From Planctomycetota bacterium (lineage in GTDB: Bacteria > Planctomycetota > Phycisphaerae > UBA1845 > UTPLA1): a DNA stretch of 64,000 nucleotides. Within the stretch, counting starts at the first letter, position 1, and every line of letters starts with the position of its first letter. Below are positions 34,002 to 41,989 of the stretch, piece after piece. The notes beneath the pieces were generated by a model. The model did no database searches. It saw only the letters and a program-made list of their open reading frames with translations, and had not been told where the DNA came from. The position numbers and the translations under genes are program-made. The DNA is taken from NCBI GenBank assembly GCA_015654675.1, contig JAATGM010000004.1, forward strand, positions 1 through 64,000. The letters are read 5' to 3'.

Positions 34002-34438
34002 CCACGCCGCCCCGCGAAATGCAAATCGAACTCCGCGTCCGCTACCCGGAGAGCGACCCGATGGGCTACCTCCACCACGCCCGTTTCTTCGAGTATTTCG
34101 AAATGGGCCGCACCGAGCTCCTTCGCGCCGCCGGCTACCGCTACCGCGACCTCGAAGAGCGCGGCGTCTTCTTCGCCGTCGCCAAAATCGAATGCCGCTT
34201 CAAAAGCCCCGGCCGCTACGACGACGAGCTCACGCTCTATACCCGCATCGAACGCATGACCCGCGCTCGCATCGACCACTCCTACATCCTCAAACGCGGC
34301 GAAATAGTCCTGGCGGAGGCCAGCTCCACCCTCGCCTGCATCGGCCGCGACGGCCGCCCCCAGCCCATCCCCGACGAACTCTACGTAGACATCCCCGCCG
34401 ACGACCGATCCCGCCCCGGGAACCTTTCTATGCCATAA
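33998..34438 (+). CDS. hotdog-fold acyl-CoA thioesterase (YbgC/4-hydroxybenzoyl-CoA type)
   Basis: The 146-residue protein has VRYPESDPMGYLHHARFFEY, equivalent to the YbgC active-site stretch 'YxDTDxxGxVyhxxYlxyfE'. Here a Ser-Asp pair (ESDP) replaces the usual DTD, while the catalytic Asp is kept. It probably hydrolyses an acyl-CoA or acyl-ACP; the substrate is unknown. The ATGA overlap with murQ places it in the recycling operon, but no functional link is evident. Confidence 0.88.
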   Translation: MTTPPREMQIELRVRYPESDPMGYLHHARFFEYFEMGRTELLRAAGYRYRDLEERGVFFAVAKIECRFKSPGRYDDELTLYTRIERMTRARIDHSYILKRGEIVLAEASSTLACIGRDGRPQPIPDELYVDIPADDRSRPGNLSMP

Positions 34439-34485
34439 CCGTCTAACATAGGACCGCCCTCGCGGGCATGTATTGGGAGGTATCC

Positions 34486-35766
34486 ATGTCGCGCTCAAAA
34501 GCACTGATCACATTCGTTGTCGTGGCCGCATTCCTGTCCGTCTCGCTCTGGCGCGTCTCAGCGTATACTCCCGCTCCAATGCAACGATCGTCCAAGCCGC
34601 GCATCGAAAACCCGCGAATCCCCGACGACACGCTGAAATCCCTCGCCGACAGTCACCGCGCCTTCGCCCTCAAGCTCTACCACGCCCTGCCAAACCACAA
34701 AACCAACATCGTCTTCTCCCCCTACAGCATCGAAGCCGCCCTCGCCATGACCATGGCCGGCGCACGCGGCCAGACCGCGCAACAGATGGCGGCCGCGCTC
34801 GATCTCACGCTCCCGCCTCCCGACGTCGCCGCCGCCATGAACGCCCTCGACCAGCGCCTCCGCCGCGCCGTCTCGCGCAAGCAAAGCAGCGACGCCGACG
34901 CCCTCTCAATCGCCAACGCCATCTGGCTGCAAAAAGGCGAAACGCTCCTGCCCGCCTATCTCGACTGTCTCGCCGAAAACTTCGGCGCCGGCGTCGGCGA
35001 GCTCAACTTCTCCGGCTCCCCAGCCGAAGCCGCCAAAATCATCAACGATTGGGTCAGCGCCGAAACGAAAGGCAAGATCACCGACTTACTCACTGCCGAC
35101 GCCGTGCAGAGCGCCCGCCTCGTCCTCACCAACGCCATCTATTTCAAAGGCATCTGGGCCGAGCAATTCAACAAGCAGGCCACCAACCCCCAACCTTTCC
35201 ACTTCCTCGACGGCACGTCCGCCGAAGTCCCCACCATGCACAACGCCGGCCGCCTTCAATACGCCCGACAAGGCGACCTCGAAGTCGTCGAATTGCCCTA
35301 CCGCAACAGCACGCTCGCCATGCGCTTCATCGTCCCGGCCGCGGGCAAATTTGACGCTGCCGCAAAAGACCTGAACTCCGCCGCGCTCGCCGCGATATCC
35401 GACGGTCTCGCCGCCAAGCAAGTCGTGCTGTCAGTCCCAAAGTTCAAATTCACCGGCACCATGTCCCTCAACGAAATCCTCATCACTCTCGGCATGAAAG
35501 ACGCCTTCTCGGGTAGCGCCGACTTCAGCGGCATCAACGGAAAGAAAGACCTCTTCATCTCCGACGTCATCCACAAGGCCTTCATCCTTGTGGACGAAGA
35601 AGGCACCGAAGCCGCCGCCGCAACAGGCGTCGCAATGGCCCGCGCCTCGATCGTGCGCGACCAACCCATCGTCCTCACAATCGACCGCCCATTCTTCTTC
35701 CAGATCGTCGACCACGACACCGGCGAAACGCTCTTCTTCGGAAGCATCGCCGATCCGCGCAAATGA
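34486..35766 (+). CDS. serpin (family I4 serine protease inhibitor), exported or membrane-anchored
   Basis: The 426-residue protein has an N-terminal hydrophobic segment (ALITFVVVAAFLSVSLW), then a serpin fold: NIVFSPYSIEAALAMTMAGA, LVLTNAIYFKGIWAEQF, and FISDVIHKAFILVDEEGTEA. The hinge EEGTEAAAATG is of the inhibitory type (small residues at P12-P9). By spacing, P1-P1' falls near MARAS, which suggests an Ala or Arg P1. The end RPFFFQIVDHDTGETLFFG is canonical. GGGAGG lies 6 bases before the ATG. It is probably a suicide inhibitor of external proteases. Confidence 0.95.
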   Translation: MSRSKALITFVVVAAFLSVSLWRVSAYTPAPMQRSSKPRIENPRIPDDTLKSLADSHRAFALKLYHALPNHKTNIVFSPYSIEAALAMTMAGARGQTAQQMAAALDLTLPPPDVAAAMNALDQRLRRAVSRKQSSDADALSIANAIWLQKGETLLPAYLDCLAENFGAGVGELNFSGSPAEAAKIINDWVSAETKGKITDLLTADAVQSARLVLTNAIYFKGIWAEQFNKQATNPQPFHFLDGTSAEVPTMHNAGRLQYARQGDLEVVELPYRNSTLAMRFIVPAAGKFDAAAKDLNSAALAAISDGLAAKQVVLSVPKFKFTGTMSLNEILITLGMKDAFSGSADFSGINGKKDLFISDVIHKAFILVDEEGTEAAAATGVAMARASIVRDQPIVLTIDRPFFFQIVDHDTGETLFFGSIADPRK

Positions 35767-35791
35767 TCTGTGCAAGTCGTCCGCGCAATCG

Positions 35792-36640
35792 CTAAGAAAT
35801 GAACTCAATCTCCCCCGCATCCGGCATCAACCCGGCCGCATGTCCGCGCTTCAGCAGCTCGCGCACCGCCGTGCGTCCCCGATCCCCATAATCGAGTGTC
35901 CACTTGTTGACGTACATCCCGACAAACTTGTCCGTCAGCGGCTTATCTAGGTCGCGCCCAAACGCCAGCGCATAATCAATCGCCTCGCGCCGATGCTCCA
36001 GCCCATACTCCACCGACTGCTTCAGCAACCGCGTAACCTCGACCATCGCGGCGTCCCCCAGATCACGCCGAATCACATTCCCACCCAGCGGCAACGGCAA
36101 CCCCGTCTGCTCCATCCACCACACGCCCATATCCACCACCAGGTGCAGCCCCTGCTTCGCAAACGTGAGTTGCCCCTCATGAATAATCAGCCCCGCATCC
36201 ACCGCCCCCTTCGCAACGGCGTCCAAAATCGCATCAAACGGCATCACCGTATGCTTGAACGCCCCCTTCCCCAGACACAGCGACATCGCCAGAAACGCCG
36301 TCGTCCGCTCCCCCGGCACCGCAATCATCTTCCCCTTCAAATTCGCGATCTTCCACGGCTCGCGCGCCACCACCATCGGCCCATAGCCGTCACCCATGCT
36401 GCACCCGCAGTTCATCAGCGCATACCGCTCGCGAACATACGGATACGCATGCAGACTGATCGCCGACAACTCCAGCTCGCCGCGCTCCGCCCGCCGATTC
36501 AGCGTCTCAATATCCGCCATCTCGTGCACAAACCGATACGCCCCCGTATCGATCAAATCCTTCGCCAGCGCATAAAACATGAACGCATCGTCAGGGTCCG
36601 GCGAGTGCCCGCATCGAATCAATTTCTTGTCCGGCTTCAT
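35792..36640 (-). CDS. mqnD: 1,4-dihydroxy-6-naphthoate synthase (futalosine pathway)
   Basis: The 282-residue periplasmic-binding-like fold starts with CGHSPDPDDAFMFYAL, the MqnD signature. It continues with ELSAISLHAYPYV, GDGYGPMVVARE and GLIIHEGQLTFAKQGL. MqnD converts cyclic dehypoxanthine futalosine to 1,4-dihydroxy-6-naphthoate in menaquinone synthesis. The other mqn genes are not in the window. It is divergent from pyrR. Confidence 0.93.
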   Translation of the reverse strand: MKPDKKLIRCGHSPDPDDAFMFYALAKDLIDTGAYRFVHEMADIETLNRRAERGELELSAISLHAYPYVRERYALMNCGCSMGDGYGPMVVAREPWKIANLKGKMIAVPGERTTAFLAMSLCLGKGAFKHTVMPFDAILDAVAKGAVDAGLIIHEGQLTFAKQGLHLVVDMGVWWMEQTGLPLPLGGNVIRRDLGDAAMVEVTRLLKQSVEYGLEHRREAIDYALAFGRDLDKPLTDKFVGMYVNKWTLDYGDRGRTAVRELLKRGHAAGLMPDAGEIEFIS

Positions 36641-36665
36641 GAAATCTCCGTCTCCAGCGGGCCGA

Positions 36666-36671
36666 ATTATA
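36666..36671 (-). promoter_or_regulatory. probable -10 box of mqnD
   Basis: Read on the minus strand this is a perfect TATAAT, 25 bases upstream of the mqnD ATG. No good -35 is visible at 16-18 bases, so the promoter may need an activator or another sigma factor. Confidence 0.45.
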
Positions 36672-36723
36672 GCGGTTGCGACGCCGCTCGCGCCCCGCTA
36701 TCGTCGATTCAAAGGGCGATCCC

Positions 36724-37245
36724 ATGCGAATTCTCATGGACGAACGCGGCATCCGCGCAGCGCTCGACCACATCGAAAACCAGATCGCGGCCGCCGCCTC
36801 GCAGGGCGCCCAGGTCGCCCTCATCGGCATCCGCTCGCGCGGCGATGTCCTCGCGCGTCGCATCGCCGACGACCTCGCCCGCCGCGGCGAAAAACCAATC
36901 GACCTCGGCACCTTGGACATCACTCTCTACCGCGACGACCTCGCCGAAATCGGCCCCTCCGCCGTCGTCCGCACGACTGACATCCCCTTCGACGTCGAAG
37001 GCCGCCACATCTTCCTCGTAGACGACGTCATCTTCACCGGCCGCTCCATCCGCGCCGCCCTGAACGCCATCATGGACTTCGGCCGCCCGCGCGCCATCCG
37101 CCTCGTGGTCCTCGTCGATCGCGGCGGCCGCGAACTCCCCATTCAGCCCGACGTCATCGGCATCCGAACCGAACGCCCGCAGGAGGAAATACGCGTGCTC
37201 CTCAGCGAAACCGACGGCGTCGATCGCGTGGAGGTCGGCTCATGA
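36724..37245 (+). CDS. pyrR: PyrR-type uracil phosphoribosyltransferase / pyrimidine regulator
   Basis: The 173-residue type I phosphoribosyltransferase has the PRPP loop FLVDDVIFTGRSIRAAL and GIRSRGDVLARRIADDL, as in PyrR. In other bacteria PyrR binds pyr mRNA in response to UMP and also has UPRT activity. ATG 36724 is chosen; the frame is open to 36676. It overlaps pyrB by 4 bases. I see no obvious PyrR attenuator in the 83-base leader, so regulation may be translational or absent. Confidence 0.92.
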   Translation: MRILMDERGIRAALDHIENQIAAAASQGAQVALIGIRSRGDVLARRIADDLARRGEKPIDLGTLDITLYRDDLAEIGPSAVVRTTDIPFDVEGRHIFLVDDVIFTGRSIRAALNAIMDFGRPRAIRLVVLVDRGGRELPIQPDVIGIRTERPQEEIRVLLSETDGVDRVEVGS

Positions 37246-38237
37246 GCGCCGTCTTCTCCGCCGCCGACGCAACCCGCGGCACCGGCCCCGGCCTGCCCCA
37301 GCCCGCCCCCGCCATCTGGCCCTACAAGCACCTGCTCTCGCTCGAAGAGCTCACCGCCGAAGAAATCACCCACATCCTCGACACCGCCGAGGCCTTCCGC
37401 GACGTCTCCACCCGCAGCGTCAAAAAAGTCCCCGCCCTCCGCGGCCGCGTCGTCGTCAATCTCTTCTTCGAAGACTCGACGCGCACCAAAGTCAGTTTCA
37501 CTCTGGCCGCCCAGCGCCTCTCCGCCGACATCGTCGACTTCTCCGGCAAGAGTTCCTCCGTCAGCAAAGGCGAGAACCTCCGCGACACCCTCCGCAACGT
37601 CGAAGCCATGGGCGTCGACATCCTCATCATCCGCCACGAAGTCTCCGGCGCGGCCGCCCTCGCCGCCCGCTGCGTAAAGTGCTGCGTCATCAACGCCGGC
37701 GACGGCCGCCACGAACACCCCACACAAGGCCTGCTCGACATCTTCACCATCCGTCAGGCTAAAGGACGCATCGCCGGCCTCAAAGTCGCCATCGTCGGCG
37801 ACGTGGCAAATTCGCGCGTCGCCCGCTCCGACCTGCACGGCTTCAAAAAGCTCGGCGCAGAAGTCATCCTCGTCGGACCGACTACGCTAGTCCCGCGTCA
37901 CTTCGAGCAAATGGGCGCAACCATCTGCCACGACCTCGACGCCGTCATCGCCGAGTGCGACGCCATCTGCATGCTCCGCATCCAGAAAGAGCGCATCGCC
38001 TCCAACGTCTTCCCCAGTCTCCAGGAATACTCGCGCCTCTTCGGCCTCTCCGCCCAGCGCATGCGCCGCGCCAAACCCGACTGCCTCGTCCTCCACCCCG
38101 GCCCCATCAATCGCGGCGTCGAAATGCAGGCCGAAGTAGCCGACGGCCCACACAGCGCCATCCTGCAACAAGTCACCAACGGCCTCGCCACCCGAATGGC
38201 CGTCATGTTCCTCTGCAACCAGGCGGCCGCCGGATGA
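37242..38237 (+). CDS. pyrB: aspartate carbamoyltransferase catalytic subunit
   Basis: The 331-residue protein has the carbamoyl-phosphate motif FFEDSTRTKVSFTLAAQRL, GDGRHEHPTQGLLDIFT and VLHPGPINRGVEM. The 'SSVSKGENLRDT' loop is also present. It condenses carbamoyl phosphate with aspartate. The N-terminal 25 residues are an unusual Gly/Pro/Ala-rich extension. It has ATGA overlaps with both pyrR and pyrC; no regulatory pyrI is present. Confidence 0.96.
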   Translation: MSAVFSAADATRGTGPGLPQPAPAIWPYKHLLSLEELTAEEITHILDTAEAFRDVSTRSVKKVPALRGRVVVNLFFEDSTRTKVSFTLAAQRLSADIVDFSGKSSSVSKGENLRDTLRNVEAMGVDILIIRHEVSGAAALAARCVKCCVINAGDGRHEHPTQGLLDIFTIRQAKGRIAGLKVAIVGDVANSRVARSDLHGFKKLGAEVILVGPTTLVPRHFEQMGATICHDLDAVIAECDAICMLRIQKERIASNVFPSLQEYSRLFGLSAQRMRRAKPDCLVLHPGPINRGVEMQAEVADGPHSAILQQVTNGLATRMAVMFLCNQAAAG

Positions 38238-39559
38238 CAACAAACAACGACTCCATCCTGATCCGCGCCGCACGCGTCATCGACCCCGCCGCCCAGCGCG
38301 ACGAAACCGCCGACGTCCTCATCGCCGACGGCCGCATCCGCCGCGTCGGCCGCATCACCGAATCCGCCGATCAGGCAATCGACGCCGCCGGCCTCATCCT
38401 CTGTCCCGGCCTCATCGACATGCACGTCCACCTCCGCGAGCCCGGCAACGAGGACGAGGAAACCATCGCCTCCGGAACCGCCGCGGCCGTCGCCGGCGGC
38501 TTCACCACCGTCGCCTGCATGCCCAACACCAACCCGCCGCTCGATAACGAAGCCGCAATCGAGTTCATCTTCCGCCAGGCCGCCCGCTCGGCCCACTGCA
38601 ATGTGTTGCCCATCGGCGCGCTCACCAAGGGCCGCGCCGGAAAAGAGCTCGCCGAAATCGGCCAGATGGTTCGCGCCGGCGCAGTCGCCTTCAGCGACGA
38701 CGGCTGCGGCGTCGCCAACTCCGCCGTCATGCTCCGCGCCATGCAATACGTGGCGATGTTCAACAAGCCCGTCATCCAGCATTGCGAAGATGCCGACCTC
38801 GCCGCGGGCGGCTGCATGCACCAGGGCCTCACCTCCACGCGCCTCGGCCTGCCCGGCATCCCCGCCGTCGCCGAAGAAGCCATGATCCAGCGCGACCTGC
38901 TCCTCGGCTCCATTACCGGCGCGCACTATCACGTGGCCCATATCTCGACCGCCGGCGCCGTCCGCATGGTCCGCGAGGCCCGCGCCCGCTCCATCCGCGT
39001 CACAACCGAAGTAACGCCGCACCACCTCCTCCTCACCGAAGAGGGCTGCGCCGACTACGACACCCATTTCAAAGTGAACCCACCGCTCCGAACCGCAGCC
39101 GACGTGGAGGCCTGCCGACAGGGCATCGTCGACGGAACCATCGACTGCCTCATCACCGACCACGCCCCGCACGCCTCCGAAGAAAAAGAACTCGAGTTCC
39201 AGAACGCCCCGTTCGGAATGGTCGGACTCGAAACCGCCGTCCCGCTGACCATCGAAGCCCTGATCGAATCGCGCCTCATCGACTGGCCGCGCTGGGTCGC
39301 CTGCTGGACTTCAAACCCCGCCCGCATCCTCGGCATCGATCGCGGCACGCTCGCCGAAGGCGCGATCGCCGATATCACGCTCATCGATCCGAGCACATCC
39401 TGGCAAATTGACGCGGCCCAGTTCGCATCACGCAGTCGCAACACTCCCTTCGACAAGCGAACCGTCCGCGGTCGCGCCGCGCTCACCATCGCGAACGGCC
39501 TGATCCGCCACAGCACCCTCTCAGGTGTTTCCCCTACCCAGCTCGAATTGGCACGCTAA
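38234..39559 (+). CDS. pyrC: dihydroorotase (class I)
   Basis: The 441-residue amidohydrolase has the metal site GLIDMHVHLREPGNEDEE, the MPNTNPPLD substrate loop, HCED and HVAHIST histidines, and LITDHAPH with the catalytic Asp. It cyclises carbamoyl-aspartate to dihydroorotate. It completes the consecutive pyrR-pyrB-pyrC operon, all linked by ATGA overlaps. The frame is open upstream inside pyrB, but the overlap ATG starts the conserved sequence. All metal ligands appear intact, so it should be active rather than a PyrC-like scaffold. Confidence 0.96.
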   Translation: MTTNNDSILIRAARVIDPAAQRDETADVLIADGRIRRVGRITESADQAIDAAGLILCPGLIDMHVHLREPGNEDEETIASGTAAAVAGGFTTVACMPNTNPPLDNEAAIEFIFRQAARSAHCNVLPIGALTKGRAGKELAEIGQMVRAGAVAFSDDGCGVANSAVMLRAMQYVAMFNKPVIQHCEDADLAAGGCMHQGLTSTRLGLPGIPAVAEEAMIQRDLLLGSITGAHYHVAHISTAGAVRMVREARARSIRVTTEVTPHHLLLTEEGCADYDTHFKVNPPLRTAADVEACRQGIVDGTIDCLITDHAPHASEEKELEFQNAPFGMVGLETAVPLTIEALIESRLIDWPRWVACWTSNPARILGIDRGTLAEGAIADITLIDPSTSWQIDAAQFASRSRNTPFDKRTVRGRAALTIANGLIRHSTLSGVSPTQLELAR

Positions 39560-39892
39560 AACGTTTCAGCATTCCTGTTTCGCACCCCCGCATCATCCCG
39601 CCCCGCCAGCACTTTTTGCTTGACGGTGCGATAATCCAAGCTACCCTAACCTATTGGCCGCAGTGCTCCCTATCATCGTCCTTATTAGGCGGTAATAACT
39701 TGTCTATAGCGGCCCGGAAAAGCTTGCGGGGGTTTGCGGCGCTGAGATCGTCTCAGCCCGAAGCATGCACGGCGCGTGGGCAAGTGTTCGTCGCCTCCAA
39801 ATTGCGGTCCGACTGCAAAATCGCCGGAATTCCCCGGCCGCGCGGTCGCGGCTCGGCGTAATGAGTGGTCTCGGGTAACAGGAGGAACCCCA
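39560..39892 (+). other. intergenic leader of the PilZ-like gene
   Basis: This stretch of 333 bases has no convincing gene. TTGACG (39620-39625) with TACCCT (39642-39647) at a 16-base spacing could be a weak promoter, and a GATAAT lies at 39630-39635. That leaves a 5' leader of more than 200 bases before the PilZ-like ATG. I could not match it to a c-di-GMP riboswitch or another known motif. Confidence 0.4.
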
Positions 39893-40312
39893 ATGTCCTC
39901 AGTGCGAAACAACCCCTTTTCAACCGCTGAATCCCTCGCCACTCTCCCTCGCTCCGGACTCATTCTCGACGATCGCCGCGACCTCCAGCGCTGGCCCGCC
40001 CAGTGCGATGTCTGGCTGCTCGACCTCGAAGGCATGACCGTCCTCCGCTGCCAGACCGACAACGTCTCCTCCGGTGGACTTCATTGCACCGTCCCGATCG
40101 GATTTGGTCTCGCTGTCGGCCAGCGCTACGAACTGCGCATCCGCCGACCGAATGACGATCTCGCCGCCGTTCGCCCGGCCTGGGCCGGTTGCTACGGAAC
40201 CATCATCCGCACCCGGCTCATCACCGACGGTATCACCGATCGCCTGGCCGTCGCCGTGCGCTTCGACTCGGTTCAACCCTTCGAAGAGTCGACCCAAATC
40301 GGCAACGCCTGA
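39893..40312 (+). CDS. PilZ-domain-like protein
   Basis: The 139-residue protein has an RRDLQRW stretch that may serve as the RxxxR motif, followed by a beta barrel with TDNVSSGGLHC, matching the (D/N)xSxxG element that binds c-di-GMP. The rest (RYELRIRRPNDD; RLAVAVRFDSVQ) fits a PilZ barrel. AGGAGG lies 7 bases before the ATG. It is single-domain, so it likely acts on a partner. c-di-GMP binding is plausible, not shown. Confidence 0.75.
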   Translation: MSSVRNNPFSTAESLATLPRSGLILDDRRDLQRWPAQCDVWLLDLEGMTVLRCQTDNVSSGGLHCTVPIGFGLAVGQRYELRIRRPNDDLAAVRPAWAGCYGTIIRTRLITDGITDRLAVAVRFDSVQPFEESTQIGNA

Positions 40313-40333
40313 GTTCGACGCGCGTTAATCCAA

Positions 40334-41989
40334 CTAGGGCCGATGCCACTCATCGCATGCCGCGCACCGCGGCCATGCTGCACCATCTTTGAATTCACGT
40401 GACGCTTCGGCAGCGCGGTGCGCGCTCCGCAGCCGACCCATGACCCCCGCCTCCCAGATCTCCGCAAGCGATTGCGCTCCAACACGCCCAATCACCTGGC
40501 TCCCCGAAAAATCCTGATCGCACGAAGCCACGCTCCCATCCGCCAAAACCATCGTCCGCCGCGAAATCTGACGACACGCCACGCGCCCCGGCGGCGCAAC
40601 CCGCGTCACGCGCCGATCCTCCATCTGCCCTGCAAACCCGCTCGCCCCGCGAATGCTCGCCACCCCCAGCCGCCGCAACCATGCGTCGTAAAACTCCTCC
40701 ATGTCATCCACGTTGCCCGTGCTCTTGATGAACTCCGGCACAATGATCGGCCGCACCGCCCGCCGATCCACCCGCCACCGCGCCCACCGCTCCATCCGCC
40801 CGCACACGGCGTCAAACCCATCCACGCCATGCACCCGCCGATACGTCTCCGGCGTCGCCGCGTCCAGCCCGACAATCACGGCGTCTGCCGGTGCCGCAAA
40901 CAGCACCTCATCCACTCGCTCGTCACCCGCCAGCCCGGTCGTCTGCACACCGATCGCCAACGCCGATGACGCCCGCAGCATCGCGAGGATCTCGCCAAAC
41001 CGCGGATGCAAACACGGCTCTCCGAATCCCCCCAGCACAACCCGCACGTCGTCCCACCCCTCAATCCCCTCGATCACCCGTCGAACATGCTCATTCGAAA
41101 TCGGACCGCGCCGACCAACCATCCCCCCGCGTGGCCGCAAAACCGTCCGCCCAGCCAGCGGATCGTCGGTTGTCAGCTCGATCTCAATTTCTTCCGGCGC
41201 GCTAGCAACAACGCCCCCGTCATCGCGAACCATCTCCGCGGCAATCCGTTCCGCACCCCACGAATCGGCCCCAAGCTCGATCAGCCGCGCCACGCGCTCA
41301 AAGCTCCGCCGCGTATCCGCAATCAACCGCCCCCGCGCCTCGATAATCACCGACGCCGGACGATAACAAGCGCCTTTCCCCGTCAGATCCGGCTGCGGCT
41401 GATCCGGCTGATAGACAAGCAACGCACCCGCCGGCTGCAGCGCACCATCCAACTCTTCCAGAATCGATCGCGAGAAAATCGCCGGCGCCAACCCCGGCGG
41501 CGCCTGACAAAAAGTGATCCGCGCCGCCTCCGCGTTTTCCTCATGATGCGCAACCATCGCATCGACCAGCCCAACATCAATCAAAACAGCCGCCGCCGAC
41601 ACAAACACCACCGAGTCCGCCTCGGCGTGTTTCGCTGCCTCCGCGCAAGCCCCCGCGCTCATCTCCTCGTCAAACCAGCACAGCCCGCCGATCCCCCCGC
41701 GCCAGCCATCCGGCCCCCACGCCCGCCCGCTCCTCGCCAATTCACGATACGGCGCAACCAGTCTCTCGCTCACTTCGACCCGCGCCGGCGTCCCCGCCAA
41801 CAGCCCGCGCGTCGCATCGCATTCCTCAGCCGACGCCAATACCACGATCCCCGCCAACCGCTCCGCCCGCGCAAGTCGCTCAACCGTCCGCCGCAACACG
41901 GCCTGCCCGGCAATCGCATTCGCCAGCCGCGAGCGCGTCCCCAGCCCGCTAGTCCGCAAATCGACCTGCATCACCGCGATGCACTTCAT
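40334..41989 (-). CDS. SpsF-like nucleotidyltransferase fused to a cysteine-less radical-SAM-like domain and SPASM domain
   Basis: The 551-residue protein has three parts. Residues 1-230 resemble SpsF/KdsB cytidylyltransferases (IAVMQVDLRTSGLGTRSRLA). Residues 270-470 look like a radical SAM barrel (VRVVLGGFGEPCLHPRFGEI), but the expected CxxxCxxC after IELTT reads TDDPLAGRTVLRP, so the 4Fe-4S cysteines are gone. Residues 475-551 form a SPASM-like end (VACRQISRRT; SVASCDQDF; CAACDEW) with cysteines kept. This resembles what I recall as 'spiro-SPASM' proteins. It is coupled (4-base overlap) to the Maf gene; a role in surface sugar synthesis is inferred. Confidence 0.75.
   Translation of the reverse strand: MKCIAVMQVDLRTSGLGTRSRLANAIAGQAVLRRTVERLARAERLAGIVVLASAEECDATRGLLAGTPARVEVSERLVAPYRELARSGRAWGPDGWRGGIGGLCWFDEEMSAGACAEAAKHAEADSVVFVSAAAVLIDVGLVDAMVAHHEENAEAARITFCQAPPGLAPAIFSRSILEELDGALQPAGALLVYQPDQPQPDLTGKGACYRPASVIIEARGRLIADTRRSFERVARLIELGADSWGAERIAAEMVRDDGGVVASAPEEIEIELTTDDPLAGRTVLRPRGGMVGRRGPISNEHVRRVIEGIEGWDDVRVVLGGFGEPCLHPRFGEILAMLRASSALAIGVQTTGLAGDERVDEVLFAAPADAVIVGLDAATPETYRRVHGVDGFDAVCGRMERWARWRVDRRAVRPIIVPEFIKSTGNVDDMEEFYDAWLRRLGVASIRGASGFAGQMEDRRVTRVAPPGRVACRQISRRTMVLADGSVASCDQDFSGSQVIGRVGAQSLAEIWEAGVMGRLRSAHRAAEASREFKDGAAWPRCAACDEWHRP

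Noticed and set aside
39660-39892. c-di-GMP riboswitch before the PilZ-like gene
   Set aside because: The leader is long enough, but I could not find the conserved GEMM core or its loops.
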